From an uncultured Mycoplasmatota bacterium (GTDB taxonomy: Bacteria; Bacillota_I; Bacilli_A; RF39; UBA660), in assembly GCA_945919295.1 (NCBI GenBank), contig CAMEJC010000003.1, positions 1 to 49,951 of the forward strand: 49,951 nt of DNA. The letters run 5' to 3'. Position 1 is the first letter of the stretch. Each line of letters opens with the position of its first letter. Below are positions 1 to 8,154 of the stretch, in pieces. The notes under the pieces were generated by a model, which worked only from the letters and a program-made list of their open reading frames with translations, had not been told where the DNA came from and ran no database searches. A program made the translations under genes and the position numbers.

Positions 1-312
<312 letters not shown>

Positions 313-385
313 TCCCTAAATTATTTAATTTGATTAACCGCATTATCATGTTTTCAGAGAACTATTAATATATTTTTGTAAAATT

Positions 386-495
386 ATATTGGTGATTATT
401 GCGAAGTGGTTCACCTGTTCCCATCCCGAACACAGAAGTTAAGCACTTCAGCGCCGACGATAGTGGATTCTGCTAAAATAGGACGTTGCCAATAT
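386..495 (+). rRNA. rrf: 5S ribosomal RNA
   Basis: This is a typical 5S rRNA with the conserved core CCCATCCCGAACACAGAAGTTAAGC at about 420-444. The terminal helix forms between ATATTGG (386-392) and CCAATAT (489-495), which sets the ends. It lies about 75 bases after 23S, the usual end of a 16S-23S-5S operon. Confidence 0.95.
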
Positions 496-514
496 TTTTT
501 TTATTTTATAATCT

Positions 515-539
515 AGAAAAGCAAAACTTTTCTTTTTTT
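515..539 (+). terminator. Terminator of the rRNA operon
   Basis: A perfect 7-bp stem, AGAAAAG (515-521) with CTTTTCT (527-533), has a 5-base loop and runs into a T-tract. It lies directly after 5S rRNA and before the promoter at 593. Confidence 0.75.
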
Positions 540-592
540 ATTTTAATATTTGTATATATTTGACATAAATATAATTTTTTCCGAAATAAGTC

Positions 593-621
593 TTGTAACT
601 ATAAAAAAAATATGTTATACT
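593..621 (+). promoter_or_regulatory. Sigma-A-like promoter with hairpin leader
   Basis: TTGTAA (593-598), a 17-base spacer and TATACT (616-621) form a good housekeeping promoter for the gene at 670. The leader contains an inverted repeat, ATGATAG (635-641) with CTATCAT (647-653), just upstream of the SD AAGGAGG. It could tune translation; that role is inference. Confidence 0.65.
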
Positions 622-669
622 TACCACAGAATAGATGATAGTCTCTCTATCATGTAAGGAGGAACTCAT

Positions 670-1725
670 ATGAATAAAAATTTTATAGTACAAGATAAAA
701 ACAACAATATACAAAAAAATGCCAATGCTATTATAAAATTTAATTTTGAAAATAAAGATTATTTAATTTATAGTATTGAAGAAAATGAAGAAAATAGACA
801 AATTTTTGTTTCAAAATTAATTTTAAATTCAGAAGGAAAATATTTTATTGATAATATTTTACCTGAAGAAAAGGGAAAATTAAATAATATTGTATACAAC
901 ATTGTAATATTAACACCAACTGAAGCCAAGAAAGGTACAGATGCTTTATCATTAATTAATGGATTATCAGATAAATTCTCTGTTAAATTATCTAATGAAA
1001 TACCAGATTTAGGAGAGCAGGAGTATTTTAGTAATTGTTCTATTGCAATTACAAGTAAAATACTTGTTGAAGATGCTATTAAATTTTATGAGGAAAATTT
1101 AGCTAGTAAAAATATAACCAATCAAGAAGAAGTATCAAATCCAACTTGGACTTTACCGATTGAAAATACTAATCCAGAACCAGTTGTAACTGAATCAGCA
1201 TCAATTGAAAGTAGTCCTATAACTCCAAATATTGAACCAGTTGTTCAAAATATTCCTGTTAATACATTAACAATTAATGATTCCTTAACACCACACGTTC
1301 CAGAAACACAAAACAATACTTTAGAAGGAGTAATTCCTAATTTAAATGAAACTCCAAATATTATTCCTACTGAATTAAATTCAAATAACGTTGTACCTCA
1401 AAGTACAACTATAGAACAACAAGTATCACCACAACTGGCACCAAGTAGCTCTAATCAAGAACCTCAAGTAATTCAATCTAATAATCAACTTGTAGATAAT
1501 TTACCAAATCCACAAATTGATAAACTTGGTGGTAATGTTGCAATTGTTTCAGACCCAAGTCTTGAAAATGTCGGTGTAGCAGTACAACCTAATGTTGGCA
1601 AAATGAAAAAAGCAGGTTTCGCTATTAACAAATATATTATAATAGGTACTGTTTGCTTATTGTTAGCAGTAGCAGTTGTAGTAGTAACTTATATATTAAT
1701 ACAAAAGAAAACTACTGGGGTTTAG
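670..1725 (+). CDS. C-terminally membrane-anchored protein of unknown function
   Basis: This 351-residue protein starts at ATG 670 after a strong SD (AAGGAGG). Residues 1-150 form a mixed alpha/beta region that loosely resembles small DUF1292-type domains, but I do not assign it. Residues 150-310 are a low-complexity linker rich in Asn, Pro, Glu, Gln, Val and Thr. One hydrophobic helix at about 320-344 is followed by KK and a short tail, so it looks like a tail-anchored protein with a long flexible stalk. No signal peptide is seen. It has its own promoter, and its 3' end overlaps the convergent queH gene by 14 bases. Function is unknown. Confidence 0.85.
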   Translation: MNKNFIVQDKNNNIQKNANAIIKFNFENKDYLIYSIEENEENRQIFVSKLILNSEGKYFIDNILPEEKGKLNNIVYNIVILTPTEAKKGTDALSLINGLSDKFSVKLSNEIPDLGEQEYFSNCSIAITSKILVEDAIKFYEENLASKNITNQEEVSNPTWTLPIENTNPEPVVTESASIESSPITPNIEPVVQNIPVNTLTINDSLTPHVPETQNNTLEGVIPNLNETPNIIPTELNSNNVVPQSTTIEQQVSPQLAPSSSNQEPQVIQSNNQLVDNLPNPQIDKLGGNVAIVSDPSLENVGVAVQPNVGKMKKAGFAINKYIIIGTVCLLLAVAVVVVTYILIQKKTTGV

Positions 1726-2317
1726 AATAAATACAACCACAGTAATTTTGCCTATAAAGATTATATTTTTGAGATAATAAGATGGATTGTTTATATCCAT
1801 CTTTCTTTTTAAAATCTGAATATAACCAACCAATAGAATATTTATTTTCTAATTCCTTGCCAATTTCATTTATCCATTGAGAATTTTTATATGGACTAAC
1901 AGATAAAGTAGTACAAAAATAATCATAATTATTTTCTTTAGCTATAATAGCTGTCTTCTCCATTCTCATTCGGTAGCAGACTTTACATCTATTTCCTCTT
2001 TCAGGTTCATTTTCAAGTCCTTTAACAAGATCATTATAAATATCATTATCATAATCACAATCCATTATATCTATATTATTTTTAATATTAGATTTAATAT
2101 CATTAATAAGTCTTATCTGTTCATCCTTTCTTTTTAAATATTCATCATAGGGAAAAATATTAGGATTATAGTAGAGTATAGTAATATCAAAATAATCAGT
2201 TAAATAACTAATTACATAACTACTACAAGGTCCACAACAACTGTGGAGTAGTAGTTTTTTCTTTCCACCTAAATTGTTTAAAATATTTTCACACATTTGA
2301 CTATAATTTTCTTTCAT
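1712..2317 (-). CDS. queH: Epoxyqueuosine reductase QueH
   Basis: QueH catalyses the last step of queuosine synthesis, reducing epoxyqueuosine to queuosine in the wobble base of tRNAs for Asn, Asp, His and Tyr. The protein (201 aa) shows the family hallmarks: the N-terminal HSCCGPCSS di-cysteine motif, the YYNPNIFPYDEY segment, the ERGNRCKVCYRMRM cysteine pair, and the CTTLSVSPYKNS motif. Paired cysteines support the iron-sulfur/iron site known for the family. The start at 2317 has an upstream GGGGTGA SD, and an extended -10 (TGATATAAT) lies about 30 bases upstream on the minus strand. It converges on and overlaps the gene at 670. Other queuosine genes are not in the window. Confidence 0.93.
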   Translation of the reverse strand: MKENYSQMCENILNNLGGKKKLLLHSCCGPCSSYVISYLTDYFDITILYYNPNIFPYDEYLKRKDEQIRLINDIKSNIKNNIDIMDCDYDNDIYNDLVKGLENEPERGNRCKVCYRMRMEKTAIIAKENNYDYFCTTLSVSPYKNSQWINEIGKELENKYSIGWLYSDFKKKDGYKQSILLSQKYNLYRQNYCGCIYSKPQ

Positions 2318-2382
2318 AGATACTCACCCCAAATAAGTATCTATATTATATCATAATAAAATATTTTTTTCATATAATTTTC

Positions 2383-2411
2383 TTGAAAAATACATTTCAA
2401 ACTGTTACAAT
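2383..2411 (+). promoter_or_regulatory. Sigma-A-like promoter
   Basis: TTGAAA (2383-2388), a 17-base spacer and TACAAT (2406-2411) precede the thioredoxin-like gene, back to back with the queH promoter region. Confidence 0.6.
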
Positions 2412-2432
2412 ATTAATGGAGGCTATATTACT

Positions 2433-2948
2433 ATGAAAAAAGAAAAAAACATTCCCTTAAAAAACTATATCATACTAGCGGTGGTTCTAATATTATCGAT
2501 TATTTTAGTTATTTATTTTTATATGTGGTATAACGCATATGAAGAAAGTAAATTAAATACCATGATTATGGATAAATACCTTCAAGTAATAAATTATAAC
2601 GAGTTAAATAATTATTTAGTTGAGAACAAAGATGCAGTTATATATTCATCTGTCCTAGAAGATCAAAAGATAAGAGATTTTGAAAAAAAATTTAAAAATA
2701 TAATTATTAAAAATTCATTAAATAATGATATTTTATATTTAGATTTAACAGAAGAACTAAAAGATAAAAATATAACTAAAGATATAAAAGAAACATATAA
2801 TATAAATAATCAAGATATTACTAACACACCATCAATAATGATCTTTAAAGATGGAAATCTATATAGTATTTATAACATTAAAAATAATAATTATAATATT
2901 AATAATTTAGTAGATTATTTAGAGGAAGAAGATATAATAAATGATTAA
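2433..2948 (+). CDS. Membrane-anchored thioredoxin-fold-like protein without CxxC
   Basis: This 171-residue protein has an N-terminal anchor (about residues 11-32). The extracytoplasmic part resembles a thioredoxin fold: an early strand followed by a helix, then a TPSIMIFKDG stretch matching the cis-proline loop and following strand. The redox CxxC is absent; the expected position reads YSSVLED. It may be a structural or binding homologue of redox proteins, comparable to the CxxC-bearing protein at 4964-5404. SD GGAGG precedes ATG 2433. It overlaps trmL by 8 bases, suggesting translational coupling. The fold is inferred from pattern only. Confidence 0.75.
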   Translation: MKKEKNIPLKNYIILAVVLILSIILVIYFYMWYNAYEESKLNTMIMDKYLQVINYNELNNYLVENKDAVIYSSVLEDQKIRDFEKKFKNIIIKNSLNNDILYLDLTEELKDKNITKDIKETYNINNQDITNTPSIMIFKDGNLYSIYNIKNNNYNINNLVDYLEEEDIIND

Positions 2949-3444
2949 TATTGTTTTATATGAGCCAGAAATACCAGAAAATACTGGTAATATAATGAGA
3001 ACTTGTGCTGGTACCAATAGTAGACTTCATTTAATCGAACCACTTGGTTTTGCCTTAGACGAAAAAAAAATAAAAAGAAGTGGTGTAAATTATATTGACA
3101 AAGTAAATTATCAAAGATATTTAGATTTTGAAGATTTCCAAAATAGCAATCAAGGAGAATATTATTATTTTACAAGGTATGGAACAAAACCATATAGTGA
3201 AATAGACTTTTCTGATTCAACTAAAAATATTTATTTAATATTTGGTAAAGAAAGTACAGGAATTCCAAAGGAAATACTCCATGATAACTTAGATAAATGT
3301 TACCGAATTCCAACAAGCGAAAATGTAAGAGCATTAAATTTATCTAACTGTGTAGCACTAGTAACTTACGAAGCGTTAAGGCAGCAAAATTTCAATAATT
3401 TGCTTACATATGATCCTTTTAAAGGAAAAGAATATCTAAAATAA
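2941..3444 (+). CDS. trmL: tRNA (cytidine/uridine-34 2'-O)-methyltransferase TrmL
   Basis: This is a SPOUT-class methyltransferase of 167 aa, the usual size. Motifs are the N-terminal NIVLYEPEIPENTGNIMRT, the FGKESTGIP glycine loop (motif 2) and the knot region IPTSENVRALNLSNCVAL (motif 3), which bind S-adenosylmethionine. It methylates the ribose of the wobble nucleotide in leucine tRNAs. The start overlaps the end of the preceding gene, and the operon ends at the terminator at 3460-3494. Confidence 0.94.
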   Translation: MINIVLYEPEIPENTGNIMRTCAGTNSRLHLIEPLGFALDEKKIKRSGVNYIDKVNYQRYLDFEDFQNSNQGEYYYFTRYGTKPYSEIDFSDSTKNIYLIFGKESTGIPKEILHDNLDKCYRIPTSENVRALNLSNCVALVTYEALRQQNFNNLLTYDPFKGKEYLK

Positions 3445-3459
3445 AAAATCAAATTACAT

Positions 3460-3494
3460 AAACCCTCATTTCCTAGATATTGAAATGAGGGTTT
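3460..3494. terminator. Bidirectional terminator between convergent genes
   Basis: A 13-bp perfect stem, AAACCCTCATTTC (3460-3472) with GAAATGAGGGTTT (3482-3494), has a T-rich flank on each strand. It sits between trmL (+) and the lipoprotein gene (-). Confidence 0.85.
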
Positions 3495-3498
3495 ATTA

Positions 3499-4155
3499 TT
3501 AATAATCAGTATTATTTATTTTTTTAAACATTACATATGAAACTATAGATAAAATAATTAATATAACAAAAGAAATAATTTTAAAAGTACTAAGACCATT
3601 TTTCTTATTATTTACCTTATCAGATTTTGAAACTATCATATTTATATTAGGATTATTACCTTCCTTCATAACCCAAGTATAAGAATTACCATTAACTTTA
3701 TCAGCATTATTAAGAGTAACTTTATTATCAGTAGTTATATTGACAAATATTTCATCAGTATAATTACAATAAAAATCACCAATAGTCATTAAATAATGAT
3801 AATCATCGTTAATTTCAAATTTAAAATCTTGAAAACACTCAGACAAAATTCTAGAATTATTAATAGTTTGCTCATTATAAGTAAAAGTATAATTATAATC
3901 AATAGAATTCTCATTTTCATTCAATGTCTTATCATATAACAAATTATCATTATCAATAGTAGAAGCTTGGTCAAATTTTATTAACTGATATGCTAGACTA
4001 ATATCCGTTTGATTATCAGTAATTTCAATTTCATTATTTAAAACATTACCAGTGATAGTTTCACGAAAAGAATTATTTTCAATTTTTAAATTATAATTAA
4101 CACTACAACCGGTTAAAAATAAACAGGGCAAAATAAACAATAATATTTTTTTCAT
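3499..4155 (-). CDS. Lipoprotein with C-terminal membrane segment, unknown function
   Basis: The protein (218 aa) begins with a lipoprotein signal peptide ending in the lipobox LTGC (Cys about residue 17). About 170 extracellular residues are rich in Asn, Asp and beta-type patterns. A C-terminal hydrophobic helix (about 188-210) is followed by KK, so it is tethered at both ends. It is the last gene of a minus-strand cluster behind the pilin/CHAP genes, 18 bases after the CHAP stop, which suggests a role in the same envelope process. I do not recognise the family. Confidence 0.82.
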   Translation of the reverse strand: MKKILLFILPCLFLTGCSVNYNLKIENNSFRETITGNVLNNEIEITDNQTDISLAYQLIKFDQASTIDNDNLLYDKTLNENENSIDYNYTFTYNEQTINNSRILSECFQDFKFEINDDYHYLMTIGDFYCNYTDEIFVNITTDNKVTLNNADKVNGNSYTWVMKEGNNPNINMIVSKSDKVNNKKNGLSTFKIISFVILIILSIVSYVMFKKINNTDY

Positions 4156-4173
4156 ATGTCATCTTCTTATTAA

Positions 4174-4692
4174 CTAATACCAAGAACCATATCCTAATAT
4201 ACTTTTTGAATTTAAAGGATATTCATTTTTACTTACCTTATGTGAACTATTTCCTTCAATAGTATATACTCTTTGATTACTAGCTTTTTCCACCATTCCA
4301 GTGTGTTCAGCAGCGGAATAAATAGAATTAAAATCCATTTTTTTATTCCAAGTATTATCCCAATCAAAAAATATATAATCACCTTTTTTAGGAGTATAAT
4401 TACCACCGTATTGTTCTGCAGGATGAAACTCCAAATGACTTTGATTTACAAAAAACATTATATTACCCGTTGTTGAAGCATAAGAAGTAAAGCTTCCATT
4501 TTGCGTTATAATATCATCAAAAAGATTGATATTATTAACAGTAGTATGTTTCGATACCCATGTTACAAAAATCGCACACCACCGTACATTATTCATATTT
4601 AAATCTTTACCATATTTATTATTATCATTATCACCTTCAGTAGTACCTACTTCTTTAGTAGCCACACTAACCATCTCATCTGCTAACTTCAC
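4174..4692 (-). CDS. CHAP-type peptidoglycan hydrolase domain
   Basis: The 172 residues match a CHAP (NlpC/P60-like) amidase/endopeptidase. The candidate catalytic Cys is in VRWCAIFV, the His in AEHTGMV and the polar third residue in TIEGNSS, with an EVGTTEGDNDNNKYG-type N-terminal helix. No signal peptide is present if it starts at GTG 4692, which has a possible SD (AGGAAG) and overlaps the stop of the upstream pilin-like ORF (ATGTGA). Read without a start, the frame continues back through an Asn/Ser-rich linker to the A-run at about 4727-4736, where a one-base change would fuse it to the pilin-like segment. Such hydrolases open the wall for secretion machines (VirB1 role). Confidence 0.8.
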   Translation of the reverse strand: MKLADEMVSVATKEVGTTEGDNDNNKYGKDLNMNNVRWCAIFVTWVSKHTTVNNINLFDDIITQNGSFTSYASTTGNIMFFVNQSHLEFHPAEQYGGNYTPKKGDYIFFDWDNTWNKKMDFNSIYSAAEHTGMVEKASNQRVYTIEGNSSHKVSKNEYPLNSKSILGYGSWY

Positions 4693-4904
4693 ATAAATAC
4701 TTCCTGAAGGACTATTATTATTTGAATTTTTCTTTTGTTCTTATTTTCACTATCTCCAGATATAACCGCTTTGCTAAAATCTATAAGTAGTAAAATAATA
4801 AGAATAATAGGAACTATCATAAATACAATATTGATAAGAAGACTAATAAAATATATTACTTTAAGTACTCCTGGATGTTGACATGTCTCTAATAAAAAAT
4901 ACAC
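4689..4904 (-). CDS. Truncated VirB2/TrbC-like pilin segment upstream of CHAP
   Basis: This 71-residue ORF has a GTG start at 4904 and an upstream AGGTGAT SD. Residues 12-50 align by eye with the first helix and cytoplasmic loop of the VirB2-like pilin at 15098: Cys, PGVLKVIY, then VPIILIIL, then IDFSKAVIS with an acidic/basic loop. The second membrane helix of the family is missing. The frame instead ends in a Gln/Ile-rich tail that looks non-native. It is followed, in another frame, by the CHAP domain. Either the gene is frameshifted or two cistrons are coupled; the truncated end favours a frameshift. Confidence 0.65.
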   Translation of the reverse strand: MYFLLETCQHPGVLKVIYFISLLINIVFMIVPIILIILLLIDFSKAVISGDSENKNKRKIQIIIVLQEVFM

Positions 4905-4933
4905 TTTATATCACCTATATTAATTTTACAATA

Positions 4934-4966
4934 AAAAACAGAATCAAATTTCAAATTCTGTTTTTA
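4934..4966. terminator. Terminator downstream of the thiol oxidoreductase gene
   Basis: AAAACAGAAT (4935-4944) pairs with ATTCTGTTTT (4955-4964) with T-tracts on both strands. On the minus strand it overlaps the stop of the gene at 4964-5404 and separates it from the pilin/CHAP genes. Confidence 0.7.
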
Positions 4967-5404
4967 TTTAATAAAACCATTCTTTTTTAATTTATTAATA
5001 ATTTTTTCTGTCGATACATCTCCCTCAATTCTAGTAGCGGTAGTTTTTTCCTCTCCGTCGTTAAAGAATATAGTAGTAGGAGTGCTTCCATCAAAACTAA
5101 ATTCTGTTTTAAATCTTTCGTAATTCTCTTCACTAAAAGTATCAACATCAGTATAAAAAATATCTATATTATACTTATTTGCAATAGTTTTCAATTTAGG
5201 TTTATAGTCTTGACAATGTATACAATCACTCGCAGACACACATAAAACAAAACTCTCATTATTATTAACCTTATTAATTACTTCCTCGTAACTTAACGAA
5301 ATAAATTTATCTTTTTCAAAAAATAATTTATAACCAAAAAATAAAATAACCAACAAAACTATTATTCCAAAAATTATATAGTATATCAACTTTTTATTTT
5401 TCAT
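4964..5404 (-). CDS. Membrane-anchored thioredoxin-like protein with CxxC
   Basis: This 146-residue protein has one N-terminal membrane helix (about 7-26) and an extracytoplasmic thioredoxin domain. The redox site is CIHC in the context SASDCIHCQDYKP. The cis-proline loop is STPTTIFF, and a conserved Asp-rich strand (FYTDVDTF) lies between. It is likely a thiol-disulfide oxidoreductase acting on exported proteins. It lies between the pilin/CHAP cluster and the Tad operon, which encode several Cys-rich exported proteins, so oxidation of those is a plausible job (inference). It is transcribed divergently from 5512. Confidence 0.85.
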   Translation of the reverse strand: MKNKKLIYYIIFGIIVLLVILFFGYKLFFEKDKFISLSYEEVINKVNNNESFVLCVSASDCIHCQDYKPKLKTIANKYNIDIFYTDVDTFSEENYERFKTEFSFDGSTPTTIFFNDGEEKTTATRIEGDVSTEKIINKLKKNGFIK

Positions 5405-5420
5405 AATTAATCACCAATAT

Positions 5421-5449
5421 AATAATAGCATTTTTTTAACAAAAATGCA
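5421..5449 (-). promoter_or_regulatory. Minus-strand promoter with overlapping inverted repeat
   Basis: On the minus strand TTGCAT (5444-5449), a 17-base spacer and TATTAT (5421-5426) precede the thioredoxin-like gene. The spacer and -35 overlap the inverted repeat GCATTTTT (5427-5434) with AAAAATGC (5440-5447), a possible operator in this divergent intergenic region. Confidence 0.5.
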
Positions 5450-5477
5450 AAAATATCTTCCAAAAGTAGAAAAAAAA

Positions 5478-5486
5478 TGATATAAT
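5478..5486 (+). promoter_or_regulatory. Extended -10 promoter of the Tad operon
   Basis: TGATATAAT at 5478-5486 is a perfect extended -10. No strong -35 is seen 17-18 bases upstream. It lies 25 bases before the SD GGAGG and ATG 5512, the first gene of the long operon. Confidence 0.5.
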
Positions 5487-5511
5487 TACCTTATGATAGA
5501 GGAGGCTACAT

Positions 5512-6192
5512 ATGAAAAAAAATAAATATCTATTATTTACCATAATGATTTTATTTTTAAACATTTCATATGTAAATGCTGAATGCAGTGATGAAGAACT
5601 TAATCAAATAACAAAAGAAATAGACAAAATAGAAATAACATATAAACATCTAGGAGAAGTAACAAAAGAAGATGGTAGCAAAGTTTATAATGAATTCTTA
5701 GTCACCGCTAAAAATATACCAGAAAACGTATATGTTCATCTAAGTCCTATGACTGAAGAAAATTTTGATGAAACAACAGAAGATTTAAAAATAAAACTAA
5801 CAACTGGTACTTGGTATTACAATATGTATTCATCAAAGTGTGAAACAGTAGTAGATACTATAACCGTCAAATTACCGACTTTTAATATTTATTCTCTAGA
5901 TCCATTATGTGAAGGAATAGATGGTGAAGATTTTAAATATTGTGGCAAATATTATGAATATCAAATAGATAGAGAAACATTTGAAAGAAAAGTAAAAGCC
6001 TATCGAATAGAACATAAAATTGGACAAGAAGATACTACCAAAGTAGAAAAAGAAAATAATTTCTTTCCAAAAATATTAGATATACTTAAAGATAATTATC
6101 TATATATACTAGGTGTACTTGGAGTATTACTTATAATAACAATTATAATAATAATCATATCAAAAAAGAAAAAAAGAAAAATATTACAATAA
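5512..6192 (+). CDS. Exported, C-terminally anchored protein, first gene of Tad operon
   Basis: This 226-residue protein has a cleavable-looking signal peptide (about 1-24, ending VNAEC). A roughly 165-residue extracellular domain carries several Cys. A C-terminal helix (about 195-217) is followed by KKKKRK, giving type I topology. It sits 21 bases before the next exported protein and heads an operon encoding a Tad-type pilus, so it is likely an accessory or surface component. No sortase motif is visible. I do not recognise the family. Confidence 0.82.
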   Translation: MKKNKYLLFTIMILFLNISYVNAECSDEELNQITKEIDKIEITYKHLGEVTKEDGSKVYNEFLVTAKNIPENVYVHLSPMTEENFDETTEDLKIKLTTGTWYYNMYSSKCETVVDTITVKLPTFNIYSLDPLCEGIDGEDFKYCGKYYEYQIDRETFERKVKAYRIEHKIGQEDTTKVEKENNFFPKILDILKDNYLYILGVLGVLLIITIIIIIISKKKKRKILQ

Positions 6193-6213
6193 AACTAAAT
6201 AGGAGGAATTAAA

Positions 6214-8154
6214 ATGAAAAAGATAACTATATTATCAATAAAAACAATCTCAATATTCATTATCTCTCTTTTTATCTTAATTCCTAATATTAAAGCTAAA
6301 GAAGTTTGCAGTTCTAAAGGTAATTATCAAGAATGCACAGAATCTATAGATAGCTATTTCTTTATGTTAGAATCAAACAACTGTAGTAATGGTAAATGTA
6401 ATGTTCCTTCAACTACAAATTATACTGCTTATTATATAAATCCAAGAAGTGATGAGATAAAAAAAGGAGAAAAACTTGAATACACAAATATAACACTTCA
6501 AAGTGATCGTTGTTCTAATAATGACTGTATGACGTACTATGATTTTTATACCAATTATTTAAAACTAGATTTAATAACTAATTATACATCTTTAGAAGGA
6601 TTAAAAACAACATTGTCCCCATATCCATCTAAAGAAGGGGCGTCTAAAGTTATAAATTATAAAAAAACTGAATTAGAATGTTCTACTAAAGCATACATAA
6701 ACAACTCTACTACCGAAGAATATTATTTACGAGGTTGCTATTCTGAAAATGAACTAAAACTTAAATCAAATAAATCAGATAATGACGGCATAAGTGAAAG
6801 TAGTAATAACCTGAATAATACAAACTATGACATATATAAACTTTGTGGTCAATCAATTGAAATCCCTTATAATAATGATATTAATAACAAAATTAGCACA
6901 TGTGCAAATAAACTAATAAAAGCAACTGTTCCGGATTTGAGTGCTAACGAAAAAAAGAGCGAAATGACTATAGAAGATAATACTATCTTAACAACAATTG
7001 TAAGAAATGGCCAAAACAATATTATAATTACCCCAAGCAATACTGACGGAAATGAAGTAATAAAACCAAAAACAGGTCTTACAGAAACAAACCAAGTATT
7101 ATCACCTGCTTTATTCAAAACACCATATCATCTAACTACTAACAAATGCCTTCCAGATAAAGGAAATAATATTGAAGAGGCAAGTTGTAATTCTGGAAAT
7201 GATGAAATTATAACAAGTAATTGTGATAAAAAAACAATTTTAATAAATAACGGCGAAAATTCAGCTGATGTTTCAATAAATCAAACTGCCAGTGTTGCCA
7301 ATATATTAACACCTACATCCATCTATCAAGGTGGTGGTTTCCATTATGGATTTATCTATTATAATACAATCAAGTGGGACTATGCTGATACTAACCAAAA
7401 AAATCATCTTACCAATGATGAAAAAGAAGAATTGAAAACAATAATGAAAAACAAATTATTAAGTATTGAAGCTTTTACTGATAAATTAGATGTTCAAGAT
7501 GTCACATTTGGCGGACAAAATCCTAATATAACATTTGTAAAAAAGTGCCAACGTTTTGGAGAGTTTACAGCAGGCAATGAAGTAACAACAATTTGTACAA
7601 TATTCCTTCCTAATTCAACAATTGAAGACTACACAGGAAAAGTTACTTATAATAGTGATATATCCAATAATAATGGAATTAGTAATAAATACTATACGCC
7701 GCTTACTTATAGTGGAACTTATTCTGTATACGCAACTTTAAAGAATTTAAATGTTCTAAATACTACTAATGATAGCCAATTTAAAGATTTTGATTTAACA
7801 TTTGATGATCCAGAATCATGTACAGTAGATGTTTACAATAGATTATATGAAAAAGATTCAACTAATTATAAATTTATCTATAGACCAATAGATCTAAACA
7901 ATCCATTCCCAGATAGAAATGCTGGAGTCAATTGGTATGAATGGTATAGTGAACCTAGTAACAAGAAAAGATTACAAGAAAGTTATTCAAAATTACAATA
8001 TCAAGTTACACTAGATAATCAAACAGTAGCCAAAATTAAAGATTATAATACTAATCATAATTACCTAGAATGGGATAACATAGAAAATGGTGAAAGCAAA
8101 TTTATTGATACATACTTTTCTACTAAAAGAGAGAATCTAGGTGATGGTTCATGA
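6214..8154 (+). CDS. Large Cys-rich secreted protein in Tad operon
   Basis: This 646-residue protein has a signal peptide (about 1-28, ending IKAKE) and no further clear membrane helix, so it is predicted to be secreted. It carries about 16 cysteines, including close pairs such as NNCSNGKCN and SDRCSNNDC, and long Asn/Thr/Ser-rich beta-type regions. SD AGGAGG precedes ATG 6214. Its end overlaps the next gene by four bases (ATGA), giving tight translational coupling to a pseudopilin-like protein. It may be a tip adhesin or pilus-associated surface protein (inference). No known family was recognised. Confidence 0.85.
   Translation: MKKITILSIKTISIFIISLFILIPNIKAKEVCSSKGNYQECTESIDSYFFMLESNNCSNGKCNVPSTTNYTAYYINPRSDEIKKGEKLEYTNITLQSDRCSNNDCMTYYDFYTNYLKLDLITNYTSLEGLKTTLSPYPSKEGASKVINYKKTELECSTKAYINNSTTEEYYLRGCYSENELKLKSNKSDNDGISESSNNLNNTNYDIYKLCGQSIEIPYNNDINNKISTCANKLIKATVPDLSANEKKSEMTIEDNTILTTIVRNGQNNIIITPSNTDGNEVIKPKTGLTETNQVLSPALFKTPYHLTTNKCLPDKGNNIEEASCNSGNDEIITSNCDKKTILINNGENSADVSINQTASVANILTPTSIYQGGGFHYGFIYYNTIKWDYADTNQKNHLTNDEKEELKTIMKNKLLSIEAFTDKLDVQDVTFGGQNPNITFVKKCQRFGEFTAGNEVTTICTIFLPNSTIEDYTGKVTYNSDISNNNGISNKYYTPLTYSGTYSVYATLKNLNVLNTTNDSQFKDFDLTFDDPESCTVDVYNRLYEKDSTNYKFIYRPIDLNNPFPDRNAGVNWYEWYSEPSNKKRLQESYSKLQYQVTLDNQTVAKIKDYNTNHNYLEWDNIENGESKFIDTYFSTKRENLGDGS

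Noticed and set aside
6867-7118. Minus-strand ORF of 83 codons inside the 646-aa gene
   Set aside because: Antisense shadow of an intact coding region, hydrophobic by frame composition, no SD.
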